This document shows positions 38,300 to 50,467 of a DNA stretch of 64,000 nt, in pieces (position 1 is the stretch's first letter; the number at the start of each line of letters is the position of its first letter). The DNA lies in the NCBI RefSeq assembly GCF_000321225.1, contig NW_004450480.1, forward strand, positions 1,469,811-1,533,810, read 5' to 3'. The notes below the pieces were generated by a model. The model saw only the letters and a list, made by a program, of their open reading frames with translations. It was not told the origin of the DNA and searched no databases. The DNA comes from Odobenus rosmarus divergens. Lineage: Eukaryota; Chordata; Mammalia; Carnivora; Odobenidae. Made by a program: the position numbers and the translations under genes.

Positions 38300-39400
38300 G
38301 CTACTGTGCAGGGTCCGGAAAGGACCTCCCTTCCCCTGAATTCTCCTTCTTTTGAAAACATTATCACAAGGTTCCAGGGTAATTTCAAATTGACTTTCTC
38401 ATGATCTGTATCATGTCATCTATGTTTAGACATTTTCACACTTTCATCCGAAAACATTTTGGGTGTTCTTGCTTTAAGAAACATATACTTTCTTCCACAC
38501 ATATTTTTGCATGTTACAAACTGTCTCAACGTGCAAATTATTTCCTTGAAATAATTGGCAATTTAGTGTCTGTGATGGGCAGGGGTGATTCAACTGAGAG
38601 TTCAAGAAAGAGGTTTCAGACAGACTGCAGGGAGGGGGCCGGGGTAGGGGGGAGGTGGTCTTCAGAATCCAGGGGGATGTAGGATAGGATGAATGAATGT
38701 CAAGTAGGCACAAACGCTCAGAATGTCAGTACCAAGATTGGCTGGAAGTCCTCATTTTGCCTTCAGAAAGGGGACCGGGCAGGAAATGAGTGTCTAATGG
38801 TGGTAACAAGTTTTTTAATTCCTATGGCATATGCCCTCGGAAAGCTTGCTTATCTCCCCACTCCTTGCTCCCCCCGCTTCAAAAGAAAGGGGTAGGGGAA
38901 CTGAAAAACACTTGGCACAGGTGCAAGAAAACTGAAAACGTCTGGCAGAGCTCACAGGCGTCTTTTTCCACTAGGCACCAAATGTTTTACAGTCTTCGTG
39001 AGCCCATATAGATCCTGGCTTCTGCCCAGTCGTTTGTTTGAAACTGTAGGCTTCGAGAAAAGGCTCCACACTGCAGCTGGCCTTTAAACCGTATTTTATG
39101 GGGGAGAGTGTTCAGGGTACAATTGGAATGAGGAGAGCTTGCCTTTGACGTTGGACGTAAAAGTAACAGATTGGAGTGGGGTGGAGCTAACACTCAGGAA
39201 TTGTTGGTCTGTTCATTTTCCCAATGAAGACGAAGCTTTTGGAAATTTCACCTCAATCTCAATGATTTCACAGGCTAATTTATAGCGAGGCCCCCAAATG
39301 TGATTTAGCCCAATTTAGCTCCATTTTACTCAAACATAAATCTAACAGGTTCCGTGTAATGGAAATGGCAGGACTGTTCTTAGTGATGCAAATTTCTTGC
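38300..39400. other. Repeat-poor intergenic stretch
   Basis: No exon was seen. The overlapping short frames at 38401-39011 are mutually inconsistent. It leads into the duplicated block at 39410. Confidence 0.35.
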
Positions 39401-39409
39401 TAATTTAGG

Positions 39410-39630
39410 GCAACTGTGGCTTAGATCCTATCTACACGCAAGTTCATTATGAATGAACATTTAATAGCCAACTATTCGTCTTTCTCCCTCTCTGTAGGCT
39501 TCTTTGGTTCCTTATCGTGCTATGGCTCATAATTTCAAAGGACTCATGACTAATTAGATTTTGGGGGGTAACTATATGTAAATGTTACAAAAGAAAGACT
39601 CCACCAAGTTCATCGAAACTGAAATTTGTG
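39410..39630 (+). repeat. Diverged direct duplication, copy A
   Basis: It aligns along its length with 41025-41245. Shared runs include 'gttcattatgaat', 'cttctttggtt' and 'actaattagatttt', and both copies end in 'aaactgaaatttg'. Similarity is about 70 percent by eye. It matches no repeat family I recognise. Confidence 0.75.
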
Positions 39631-39704
39631 CATAAAAAGTCCTTCTTACTCTGACAGTGTGGGGAAAAGTAGGCATTGGACTCCTCCTCATGCATTTGGA
39701 TTGA

Positions 39705-39870
39705 AATAATAACTATTCGTTATTGTATACTTGCTATGTGTCAGCCACTCTCCTAAGTGATTCCCATGCACTTTTTCGTTTCATCGTTATTTTAACTATT
39801 AGATCTGAGTGTGATCTCTATGTACCAGGCCGAGGAAGTGAAGGTTAGAGAATTTACGTGACTCTTTAAG
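39705..39870 (-). repeat. MIR SINE
   Basis: 'tacttgctatgtgtcagcca', 'ctctcctaagtgattcccat' and 'gaggaagtgaaggttagaga' are in antisense MIR order. Confidence 0.7.
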
Positions 39871-40089
39871 TGGAAAAGATGATTATGAATGTGCATTATG
39901 GATGGACTGGTGTGGGCCTTTTCGAAAAGTTTGCAGGAATCATGAAGAACAAAATATTCCATAATTCCTGGAAAAAACGTTGCACTCACTTCTCTATTCT
40001 CAGTGGCTCATGTAACATGAGTTATCCTGGAATGAAGTTAAAGATAATCCTGTTACCCCAGAAGCGGGGGTTTCTGCCTCTCGGAGGTC

Positions 40090-40175
40090 AAGGCGGTTCT
40101 TTTTCGGAGGAATTAATGAATATGCAACCGAAACTCGGATGTAACTAATTAATACGGAAGTTACGGTTTCATTAT
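40090..40175. promoter_or_regulatory. Candidate conserved regulatory block
   Basis: This short, repeat-free segment combines TAAT-core homeodomain-type motifs (near 40111-40120 and 40145-40152) with an ATGCAA motif and several CpG dinucleotides, an unusual density for AT-rich intergenic DNA. Regulatory function is speculative. Confidence 0.25.
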
Positions 40176-41020
40176 TATTTTGGGAGCAGCTTTCTGTGAA
40201 AGCCAGCAGCTATCCCATGTCCCCTGGCCTGCCAGAATTGTCTGGAAGAAGATGAAGTGGCATAATGTGAATGTGGCACCCCCAAAGTTGTGCCTCTCTT
40301 TGATTCTTAGGAGCCACATTAATCAATAAATGAGCACTTTTACAGTTCTCAGATTGAGAGCAGTTAAAAGAAAAAAAATAATCAAGATCATAGATACATA
40401 TTTAGAGGGATGGGATACACGGGAGTAAAGAGTAAGTCGCATGCCATGAAACAAAGAGAAAAATAAGAAGAGAGAGGGTGTCACTACTTCCCTGTGGCAG
40501 AATCAAAATCTTCTGTTGGATGTCATGTTGAAAAGATTTCCAAATCTTAGTTCTGTGAGCTAAAGCAGATGGATGCTCCATGTTGGTGCAGATTCCTATT
40601 TGAAGCAGTGTGGTTGCAAAGATGGGGTGGGTCATTTGATTTTCTCTGAGAAACTGTCTTGTGCAACTATCTAAAAGAATTATAATACCCAAGGAAGTGC
40701 ATCATCTATGATGCTTTCAAAATGTTAAATAAATGTTTGAATCAGTGTTTAAGATATATTTGCCCTTATTAATAGACAGGTTTCTTTAGTTAGTATGTTT
40801 GGAAAATGCTGAGCTAAACATATATGTGCGGGTTATTTTTACTGCAGAACTTCTCAGAGCCTTTAATATACCCCAAGAAGGAGTAGTACTATACCACTGG
40901 GTCTTAGAATGCTTTCTCCACAAAATATGTGCTTGAAACTACTATGCTGCCAAACAGCCTTAGGGATGTGCTGAGGTACCATCACTTAGCTAAAGAAGGG
41001 CCTTATTTTTTAATTGTAGT
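40176..41020. other. Repeat-poor intergenic stretch
   Basis: Nothing recognised. It separates the two duplicated blocks. Confidence 0.35.
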
Positions 41021-41024
41021 AATG

Positions 41025-41245
41025 GTAATTGTGGCTAAGCCCCCACCTACATAGACGTTCATTATGAATAAATTTCTCAGTTAAATCTTCTTCTTTCACC
41101 TTCCTTTAGTCTTCTTTGGTTTCTTATCATGCTTGTGGCACATAATTCCTAAGGATTAATAACTAATTAGATTTTCAGACAACCATAAATTAAAGATGTT
41201 GAAGAAGAAATGAAAACAGTAGGGTAAGTCAAAACTGAAATTTGG
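41025..41245 (+). repeat. Diverged direct duplication, copy B
   Basis: It is the partner of 39410-39630, with the same length, orientation and collinear motif order, offset by 1,615 bp. Confidence 0.75.
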
Positions 41246-41249
41246 AGTC

Positions 41250-42930
41250 TCATCTCCCACTGAATAATTTAGTTGTAAGCACTTGCTGGAATAACTATGT
41301 GCAATTATGTCACCTTTATGGGGAATCCTTGGGAAGAATCCTGAAATGAAGTCTGAGATACCTCTTGGCATAGCATATTTTACTTCTCAAGTTGTCAGAT
41401 GAGACTATGTGCTGTGTACTGTTCTAAAGCATGACGGCCAAGTTTGCAGTGCCCTTTTCCTGTAAGACAGGACTGTTTACACCAAAGGAGAATGCCAGCA
41501 TGTGCAAATGCCCTGCTGAGACCCCTTCTGATTAGCTGTAAAATTCATTGTCCCTTTGTTGTCTAGATCTCTATCAATAGAGTGCAGGAAAAACTTGTTC
41601 TATTGTATCCCAAACAGATGAGATTTACCTTAAAGCTAATGAAACTTGGGCTTCCGGGGGTCCTCTCTTGTGCTGAGCCCCATTCAACCTGTTAAAATGG
41701 TTTTTTTTTTTCCTACAAAATTGCAAAATTAAGATATTTTTGTATTTTTCATTCTTAAAAAGGTTCTCCCAAGTTTTAAGCATCGAGCCCCAGAAAATGT
41801 GACTCTGCCCCAATCCTAAGAAAGCCTTAATTGGATTTTACCACAAAAAGGGGCCATATTAAAATTTCATCCATAGTTTATGTCTCACCAACTTCAGACT
41901 ATATAATAAAAAGGTTCAGAACACCCCTTTCACATGCTGGAATATTCACCTGAAGGTTTCATGTAGGTGCTAAGCTGTAGCTATCAGTGTCTAGTCTGTC
42001 TTTTCTCCCCTATAATTAAGAGCCCTAGAAATTTCCAATGATTGAAGTTTCCCTCTAGAGCTTATCTAGGTATTATATAAGCTTCTGTTGGGGGAGGTCA
42101 TCAAGAGGATTTGACCGCCTGTCGATGTGTTAGCTGGACCCTGGCCAGTCAGATGCTCCTCACTCTGTCCCCTGTCCTTGGACTGTGCATTCCACTTGCC
42201 TTCCTTGCTCCCAGAAGCTGCCCCAAAATACAGCTTTGAGATAGTAATGTGATGTTGAGATATCTGGAATATGTGACTGAACCCAGTTAATTTCTACAGA
42301 AACTTTTAAGATCTGCTGGGTGGGTGAGGGTTACTGCTGGTCTGTGGTGGTCCAAGACAAGGGAAACATGGCTGTCATGGTGGGCTGGCTGCTGATGCCC
42401 GAGTAGAGGCTGAGCCTCCGGGGAGAAAGTTGGAAGAAGAGCCGAGGTTGAAGGATGTGTGAGTGTCCCCTACTCTGCTGGCTTTGGGAGCTGTAGATGG
42501 CATGGGGGAGTAGGGTGATGAGTTGGAGACCTTAGTATGTGGTTCTGCAAAGCTAGGAGGGTTCAAGCTGCCTGGGCTGAAGGTCTGAGCGCTTGTGACA
42601 AAGCCCGAGTAAGATGCTAAGAAGTGGAAACCGTGGGAAAGTGATGAAAAGGAACAGGAGGGTGCTGTGGTGATGGAGGAGGAGACAGATGGGACGTCCT
42701 ATGCCTTCTGACCCCTGATACAAAGGAAAAATTTAAATAGCAATTACCCTAGACTTCTAGTGATAGGAGATGCCACCCCCTCAAAAACCCCTAGGAGAAG
42801 CCTCTCATTCTTTCTTTGTCTCTTGATTTTGTAAATCTTATCATGTTTTTGAAATGTAAACACCTCGGGAGGTATCCAAAAGACTGCCCACAAAGATGAA
42901 AAAAAAAAAGGGCGGGGGAGAAGGGAAAGA
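41250..42930. other. Intergenic, nothing recognised
   Basis: No exon or confident repeat. A T run lies at 41701-41712. Confidence 0.35.
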
Positions 42931-42934
42931 GGCT

Positions 42935-43022
42935 TTTCTTTTTCCTTCCTTCCTTCCTTCCTTCCTTCCTCCCTCCCTCCCTCCATCCCTCCATCCCTTC
43001 CTCTCTCTCTCTCTTTCTTTCC
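42935..43022 (+). repeat. Polypyrimidine (TTCC)n/(CCCT)n/(CT)n compound repeat
   Basis: A pure C/T strand of about 88 bases moves from TTCC to CCTC to CT units. The open frames crossing it are low-complexity artefacts. Confidence 0.95.
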
Positions 43023-43637
43023 TGAAAAGAGGCTTTTTAAATACTAGATTGCTAGGGAAGCTCTCTTGCCCAAAGCCTCCTCACAGCCTCTGTAAGATTA
43101 GGGCTGCAGTTTAGAACGAAAGTTACAGGGTCTCTGTCTGTCTGTCTACGGTGATGTGCTGTGTGTATTTGATGTTTTTCTACCTCCAGAAGAGATTGCC
43201 AAAATAAATTCGTAAAATAGCTCTATTTAACTGACTTAAAGAAAAAAATAAGTTTTAACATCAATAGTATACTTTGTAAAAGTAAAACAATTTTCTTTCA
43301 TCTACTAGGAGGACAAAGTTTTCTTGCATTACTGGTCTGTTCTTAATGGGATAGTAAAAGGTTTTTCTTTACCTTTTAAATCATCTGTCTAGCAAACAAA
43401 GATTCTGTGTTTTATCAAAATAAATTCCTATGCTTCATGTTGTCTTGATCATGCCTTTGATCACTAAAGAAAACAGTCTTCTGTATTAAAAGAGCTAAGT
43501 TATTTTTTACAACCATGTAACTTTCTGTATTTGCCTTTAAAATCTTCGTCATTTTGGTTAAATGGATAACTAATTTTTCACAGTGACCTATAACCTATAA
43601 TCCTATTTAATCAAATGTTTTAAAAACCTTTTGATAT

Positions 43638-43844
43638 CTATTTTAAAGATTGTATTTATTTATTTTTGCAAGACAGAGCGAGCACACATGAGCAGAGGTG
43701 GGGGTTGGGGGGGGCAGAGGGAGAAGCAGGCTCCCCACTGAGCAGGGGTCCATGTGGGACTCCATCCCAGGACCCTGGAGGACCCTGGGATCATGACCTG
43801 AGCCAAAGGCAGACACTTAACTGGCTGAGCCACCCAGGCACCCA
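43638..43844 (-). mobile_element. CAN-SINE, antisense
   Basis: The reverse complement has a CCTGGGTGGCTCAG head and an (AAAT)n tail. A short internal tandem duplication of the 'ggaccctgg' segment lies near 43771-43789. The target duplication is 13 bp with one mismatch (43625-43637 and 43845-43857). Confidence 0.94.
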
Positions 43845-44429
43845 AACATTTTGATATTTTTGACAAACTTCCCCCACATCAAATTCTAAATGAAGTCTCG
43901 TTGACTTTGAATTAACGCTGGGATTTCTAGAGGTCTCCCAGAACATCTCAAAAGATTTATTTTTTTCCCTTATAAAACAGAGATACTTAACTCGTCAGGG
44001 CTTATTTGATATGTTACATTAAAATGGGAAGCATTGTCAAGCAAGCGATGCTAAACTTTCCTTAGGAAATATTTGTATGGAAATGGTTAATATGTGTTCT
44101 AGAAGTTATATGAAATTCCTAAAAATCTGACATGTCCTCGTATGTTATCAGCCATAATGAATTTATTAATGAATTTCTTTTTAAATGTACGTCCAAGAAA
44201 TAACCAAATTCCTCGGTCAATTGCGTTATTAGAAACTCTCGTCAGACAGCTCTTGTTTCATTCTGATGCTTTTGCAAAAGGGCTTCTGAGAATGTGCTTC
44301 CTCTTCAAGGAGATTCATGGAGAAGACTCTGAGAAATAGAGTTTTCTGCTAGCTACGCTCATACCACGGCACTGAAGAGGAATGGATGACACGAGATGGT
44401 AGCCCAAGCCCTGGTGCCCGTTCTCTTTC

Positions 44430-45563
44430 CTCACATCAGTGAAATGGGTCCATTACAATGGTGCCGTAGTGTTCCCATGGGAAGACTTGCGTCTGTTGCA
44501 GGACGCTCTGCAGTCTTGTCTGGAACGTCTTTGAAGGAGAGGATGAGCAGTAAACCCACAGAAAATTCCAGGCCCAGGCAGCCTTGTAAAGTTTTTGGGA
44601 GTCTTGGGTCAGGTAAGACACGCATTGTGTCAGCTGTGATTGATACAGTCCAAGCCTATCCAACCCTTAAGGATGTGAAAGAAATCCAAGTCTTTGTGGG
44701 GGTTTGGAATTATAGAATATTTATTCCCCACCTGGCACAGTGCCTCCATCCTATATGGCTTCCCGGCCCCCCTACCCCACCCCCCGGTAAAGAAAGGGCA
44801 CATGTGGGACTGGGGATCAGATCAGGACAGCAAACTACTTTTGAGAAGGCCGAAATACTAATGAAACAGATGAGAGCTCTGAGCCTCTCCCAAGCAGGGT
44901 TACTCTTTGAGTTAGATACACCCGTCTATGACTCTGAAAAATACAGGTCAAACACTGTGGCAGAGACGACAGGAAAAAAGAGGACCTGTAGGATTTTTGG
45001 TCCCAGCTCTGGAAGAGACAGAAACCACCTACGTCCCTCAAGAACACTAGCTCCTGGGGCGTGCATGGTGCTCCTCCAGGCAGAGTCTTTCGGGAAGGAA
45101 TAAACCACAGCAGCAGTGGGCTGAACTCGGAGCGGTTTGGCTGGTGATCACTCGTTAGCCCTGACCAGTCCCCTTTTGCACAGTTGGTCTGTTCTAAAAG
45201 GGTTTACCCTCTGGCTTAGACAGTGGGAAGCTGAGGGGCGGATGATCATGGGTGGCCCTTGTGGGGTCAGGATGTGTGTCAGGACATTTGGGTTCACCTG
45301 CAAGAGCCTGAGCCAGTCCTTATAGCTTTCTACATCCTGGCTCATGAGGTATCTGCATATCCTAAACAGTGCCCCAGGCAATTCCTGGGGCCATTCACGG
45401 GAGTTCCCAACTGGTAAGGGATTGGCAAGTTGATTATATTGGTTGGCCCCTCTGGCTGAGGGAGTCTTCTAAATATGCCCTGGTTTTTGTGGACACAGCT
45501 TATGGCCTAACCCATAGCACTCCTTGCCTGGGCTCTCTGGAAAGTGGTGCTCTCTCTGGGTGA
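44430..45563 (+). pseudogene. Endogenous retrovirus pol remnant (RT, RNase H, integrase pieces)
   Basis: This is a broken pol gene of an old endogenous retrovirus, in sense orientation. The reverse-transcriptase connection region lies near 44640-44930 (recognisable by FIPHLAQ and the FEKAEILMKQ helix). RNase H-like sequence lies near 45150-45260 (TLWLRQWEAE). The start of an integrase core lies near 45420-45530 (WQVDYIG, then FVDTAYGLTHS). The first two share a frame but are separated by a stop at 45101-45103, and the integrase piece is in another frame, so at least one frameshift lies between. No gag, env or LTR is adjacent. The 235-codon frame at 44396-45103 is the longest in the window but is only partly pol. 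An ERV-L-like (class III) affinity is a guess. Confidence 0.85.
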
Positions 45564-45589
45564 GGCCCCTCTCCGCACTCACCTTCCTC

Positions 45590-45690
45590 AGGGGTTGTTG
45601 GGAAGATTTAGTGATATAATGCATAAGAGGTCATTCCTACGGTGCGTGGCACCTATACATGGTTATTAAGGTTACCTGCCGTAATAAGTA
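45590..45690 (+). repeat. MIR fragment, sense
   Basis: 'ttgttgggaagatttagtga' and 'tgcgtggcacctatacatgg' followed by 'ttattaaggtta' match the 3' half of MIR. Confidence 0.6.
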
Positions 45691-45914
45691 CTATCCTAAT
45701 TTTGGAGAAGAGGATACGGTATCATAAGAGAAAAAAATAAAGAGATATGGGTAGCAGAGGTGCTCATTTCCTGGGAGAGGAACCAGAGAATAATGAAAAG
45801 TTTGTCCTAAAAAAGGGGTAAGTCTCAAAAACTTGGTATGATGCGGGGTATTGCAGAAATAAAGATATAGACATCTCTCCTGTGTTAGGAAAACAAATGG
45901 ACTGGGTAGTGATG

Positions 45915-46140
45915 CTAACAATAATTGTAGCTGAAATTTAGTAAGTGTACTGGATGTACTAAACCAGCGCTAAAAGCTTTGCTGAATTATCTCTTTGATT
46001 CCTCACAATGACCCATGGGATGGGTGTTATTAACCACATTTTACTGACGAGGAACCTGAAGCTCAAAGAGGTTTAGTTACTAATTCAATGTATTTAGCTA
46101 GTAAATGGGGGGAGGCAGGATTTGACCTCAAGTCTGTTGG
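45915..46140 (-). repeat. MIR SINE
   Basis: 'tctttgattcctcacaatga', 'cattttactgacgaggaacc', 'gctcaaagaggtttagttac' and 'caggatttgacctcaagtct' give the antisense MIR order. Confidence 0.85.
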
Positions 46141-46144
46141 TAGA

Positions 46145-47485
46145 CCTCAACCTTCTTCCCTGTCATGACAGGCTAACATGAAGTCTTTTTGTGGAATACC
46201 CTTGCATTCTAATGGCATGTTCTGGAGCAGGAACCTCCAAATAGCCCAAACACCCCAAAGACCAGAAGGGAGGGCACTTGAAACTGTGAGCCTTGGGATG
46301 CTCTTCTGACTTGGACTGCTGAGGTGATACTTTGCCACACCCACAGAGAAGTCTGACCCTTCTAAGATAGCTTTAAACCAAAGGATGTCCTCCGTTCTCC
46401 CACTTCTCTCAACCCCTAAGAGGAATCTTGAATTACGGACAGTTGCTATGTTTACAACAGATAAAATCAGAAGAATTGACGGGGAATTTTCCCTGTATAA
46501 ATGGCATTAGTTATGAAATTTCTGCTCACTCTAGGGTTTCACAGGGGGTCCTGCTCATCGCCCAGCTACCTCCCTCATGCAGAAAGCCCCAGCAAGGGCA
46601 GGGAGAAGTACATTTCAGGCATGACCAACAATAGATACACTGAGTTCTAAGCCAATGCAAATGTGCTGAAAGTTCATCAGATGACTTTTCACTGATTATT
46701 CCTCCAGGACCAATCCAGCTATTGAGAAGTCAGTTTTCATAATTCTCCAAGCAGCAGAACTTGCCAGGGGCCTGGAATACAATTTAGGCTCGACTCAGAT
46801 GGGATTTGCACTTAGTCCAACCCTGCAAAGTCACTCCTTGGCTATTATTTTTCACGCTATTGTAAATAGCAAGAGGCAGATGAGAAGGTAAAAAATATGT
46901 TGGTTGGAAGATACTTACTCTCGCCTACCTAGGGTAATCAAGAGGAGACATCAGCTCCAGATTTGGTAAGCAATAACTCACATTTGACTTTAATACACTG
47001 TGATAAACTTTGAGGAATATATCTTTTAAAACATAAAATGCTTTACCTCTGATTTAAAGTTTGGGGGATTGGTCCTGCACCGTAGGCAGGTTAGATTTAG
47101 CATCTCTGGAAATTCCAGAGCAATTTTAAACTACTCTTTTTGATCACTTGCTGCAATTCCAGCTTTCAAAGAGAATGAGATGTTTTGGGAATGAATTGTG
47201 ATGGACTTATATGAAAATTTATATGACCTGGAATTGGATTTGTTCCTCGGGAATATTATAGATTATGTTTTATGTTGGAATTACATCAGTGTGCAGAACA
47301 GCAGAAGGCTGGCTTAATGTAGCTAAAAATATACCTTGACTTTCCACTTGGAATAGATCTCCCCCTCCCCAACCCGTTTCTTCCCTAATGAAAATAATGG
47401 CTTCATGACTCATATATGTGATAGACAGTAGGGAATATTTGAGTCTTAAAATAAGAAGAGTTTGAGAAAGGACTAATGGTCCTTT
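46145..47485. other. Intergenic, nothing recognised
   Basis: No gene or assignable repeat on either strand. Confidence 0.35.
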
Positions 47486-47489
47486 TCTA

Positions 47490-47830
47490 ATTTCTTTCCC
47501 ATCCATCTCTTCCCTCCTGTTTTCCCTGTCACCATCCTATTTCAGGCCTTCATCACCCCATGTCTTCCTGCAAGTGCTCCTTTGTCAGTCTTCAGTCTCT
47601 CCTGGCCATAATCCGTCCCCAGCGGCGTGGCTGGGCTTCCTCGCACACCACTTTAATCATGGGATCCCCTGCCGTTCATCAGTGGCTCTCCATCTGCTCC
47701 TAAGTAAAACACAAACTAGCCTTCGAGGCCCCTTCTGGACATGGCTCTTGCCTTTTCTTTTCCTCCCGAGTGATTCAGTTCATACCCACCCCCTCAGTCC
47801 AGGCCTGCACTAGGTCTTCACCTGAAGTCG
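47490..47830 (+). mobile_element. L2 LINE 3' fragment
   Basis: 'caggccttcatcaccccatg', 'cagtctctcctggccataat', 'cagtggctctccatctgctc' and 'taaaacacaaactagccttc' recall the L2 3' coding end in sense orientation. The copy is diverged. Confidence 0.5.
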
Positions 47831-47839
47831 GCAGTCACT

Positions 47840-49085
47840 GAATGGGTTTCACTCTTGGCTTTTGTTAAACTTAGTGTTCCAGCATATTCTACAAGTACCA
47901 TGGGTAGCAGGCAGGATGATTTGGGTGCTACACAGATACTTCTGTTCTCAAAATTATTTGTATCACATTGCTGATACATTAGTGTAAAAATGTTACTTGT
48001 AGATCAAAACTATAAATTTACACATATTATTGCTTAGAGTGAGAGTCATCAAAAAAGCAAGCAAACTTCACGGGATCTGTGGATCTGTTGAGGCTCTCCT
48101 ACAACATTTAGAACTCCCTTCCCACCTCACCTCCCAGGAGTAGTTCCACAAACTCACCTCCTGAGCAAGGTGGTTTCCTGCCATGCCCACACTGGCAATG
48201 ACCTGATTGTCACAATGGCAGAGTTATGGCACTGGCACCATCCCACCTTCTTGTCTTCCTCCCCTGTTGGGGGGACCTGCCCTGGTATTGCAAAGCTATT
48301 CAGCAGTGATTTGAGATGTTAATGCAGCTTTCTGAAGAGCCTCAATTACAAATGATGAGTAGCTTAGCTACTGGGAAAATCTTATTCAATATTCTTATTT
48401 TATTTTTTTTTTTAATTTACGGGAACTGGATATTAAATAAGGAACCACAGGCAGAAAGTGCTGAAAGAGGAAACAAAGTGGATGTTGGAGAGGGCTGAAC
48501 CTAGTGAAAGCTCTGCATCCACACAATAAGTTGCGGCTTCGTAAATTCACTCTAAGTACATTTGAGGAACAATAAACCATAAAAGAGGTTACCATGACCT
48601 TGGTTTCTGCATTGCTTTTGAGATAAAAGGTCTAAGTATCAGAATGCATTTGGTTGACTGTAGTGTTGTTGACTGATTAAAAACGTTTGTGCTCCTGGCA
48701 CCCCTTGTGGAATGCTGATGAGGGCTGGCCTGGGTGCTGTGTGCAGGATGGATTTTTGAGGCAGAGATCAAAGTTGCTTGGCTAAAATGGAACACTAAAA
48801 GGTAAGCCTTCATAACTGTAGATGAATGGGGCAAAGCTACTGACATAAACATTAAATTGCAATACACTGACTTTGCATTTATTACTTATTGGGGACATAT
48901 CTTAAAAGCATTTTGAAGATGTTCCAAATTCTAATCATTGCACAGGATAACAACTTTTAAAACATTTACATCAGTGAATGGTTTTCTTTGAATCTAGTCA
49001 TTATATTTTTCTGATTGATTTTGCTTTAGAAGTGAATACTTGAACTTTATCTTGGTTTGATCATTCTTCATATGTACAACTTTTA
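47840..49085. other. Intergenic, nothing recognised
   Basis: A T run lies near 48401-48412. No gene or assignable repeat. Confidence 0.35.
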
Positions 49086-49089
49086 GGCA

Positions 49090-49290
49090 TAGTGATAGAA
49101 AACAGGGCTTTGGAATGAACAGACCTGAGTTTAAACCTCATGATTATTGCTTATTTGGTGTGTGACCTCAGACATGTTATTTAATTTCCTTACATCTCTA
49201 TTTCCCCTAGAAAAATGGGATTAATAATAGAATCTATTTTAAGAGCTGTTTAGAGAACTGTGGTAATGTATATAAAGCACTTAATCAAAT
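49090..49290 (+). repeat. MIR SINE
   Basis: 'gtgatagaaaacagggcttt', 'gtgtgtgacctcagacatgt' and 'aaaaatgggattaataatag' followed by 'tataaagcacttaat' keep the sense MIR order. Confidence 0.8.
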
Positions 49291-49947
49291 ATTTTCTATC
49301 GGATATTTTTCTCATCTGTAAAATAAATAAGAAAAATGTAGTAAAGGGAACATGTTCAGGTTCTCTGGTCAACCCCCAAATATACACTAAGAGTGCATGG
49401 TGAAGTTCATGTGTTAGTAGATGGTGTTGCAATCCAGGCCCAAGAAATGCTCACTCACCCCTTTTCCCCACAGAGTTCTGACGGAGCAAGCAATACAGAA
49501 AGGAAAATAACTAGATAGGGAAAAAATACTCCCTTATAGGTGTGCAGACACCAGTCAAGAAGGGCCTTTCTGGCCAAGACTGAACCAGAAAATGTGGTTT
49601 AGTTATCAAGGTGTAAGTAGACTACTGCTTTCTACCCCTTGAATCCAGATACACCTCGGCTGAGGTCCCTTCTCAGAAATGTGAAGCAGAGAGAATAAGA
49701 TGAGGTCAGCTTAGTCGAAGGTCATAGTGTAAGCCTGGGACAGAAGGGTAAATGAGTGTCCTTCTTTGGAGCTGATCTTTAAGCCAAGCTCCCTGACCTA
49801 AATTATACCACATTGTAAGATGGGGTCCAATGAATGTCCTGGCCTCTGACCAAAGAGATAAACAACTCTTCTCTCGGAGACGGGGAGGGAGCTGGAAGAT
49901 CATTCCTTCTAGAGAGCCCTTTCAAAAAATGTGGAGTCTTTTGAACT

Positions 49948-50141
49948 AGGGCTGCTAGACTTAGCAAATAGAAATATAGGACAACCAGTTAAATTTGAAT
50001 TTCAGATAAGAGAGGAATCATTTGTGTAGTATAAGTGTGTCACATGCCATATTTGGTACATGCTTGTACTAAAGCATTATTTGTTGTTTATCTGAAATTT
50101 GAAAGGAACTGGGCATCCTCCAGGTTAGCTGGCAATTCTAT
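49948..50141. mobile_element. Palindromic nonautonomous DNA transposon
   Basis: The two halves are imperfect inverted repeats of each other. The left half has 'cagttaaatttgaatttcag' and its right-hand counterpart is 'tatctgaaatttgaaaggaa'. The termini are GCTGCTAGAC and, inverted, GCCAGCTAACC. The whole element could fold into a hairpin. The family name is not assigned. Confidence 0.75.
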
Positions 50142-50204
50142 TTCTAGCCATGTTTTGCAGTCAGTTTGGTGATGGTTCACTGAGACCGAAAGGAAGGCTT
50201 TCAG

Positions 50205-50408
50205 AGCTCTTTCTTTGTTGTGGGAGGTATCCTGAGTGTTGTGGAATGTTTAGTAGCATTTCTAGCTTCTACCCACTAAATGCTAGTAGAATTGCTCCTG
50301 CTTCCATTGTGACAACTGAATATGTCTCCAGACATTGCCAAATGTCTCTTGGTGGGTCGGGGGTGGGGGAGTGGGGTAAAACCACCCCTAACGGAGAACC
50401 ACTGCTTT
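50205..50408 (-). mobile_element. MER20 DNA transposon (hAT-Charlie)
   Basis: 'gtggaatgtttagtagcatt', 'cttctacccactaaatgcta', 'tatgtctccagacattgcca' and 'acggagaaccactg' follow the antisense MER20 order nearly end to end. Confidence 0.92.
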
Positions 50409-50467
50409 AGAGATAGTGGCACAAGCAGGTCTGTGAAGCATGTCAAGATGGTAGACCAGAGGGTGGC

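Noticed and set aside
42744..43114. Lys/Glu/Gly-rich and Ser/Pro/Leu-rich frames
   Set aside because: Produced by the polypyrimidine microsatellite at 42935-43022.
44396..45103. 235-codon open frame as a possible host gene
   Set aside because: Its middle and end read as retroviral pol, followed downstream by further pol pieces in the same and in a shifted frame. No splice or start context for a cellular gene.
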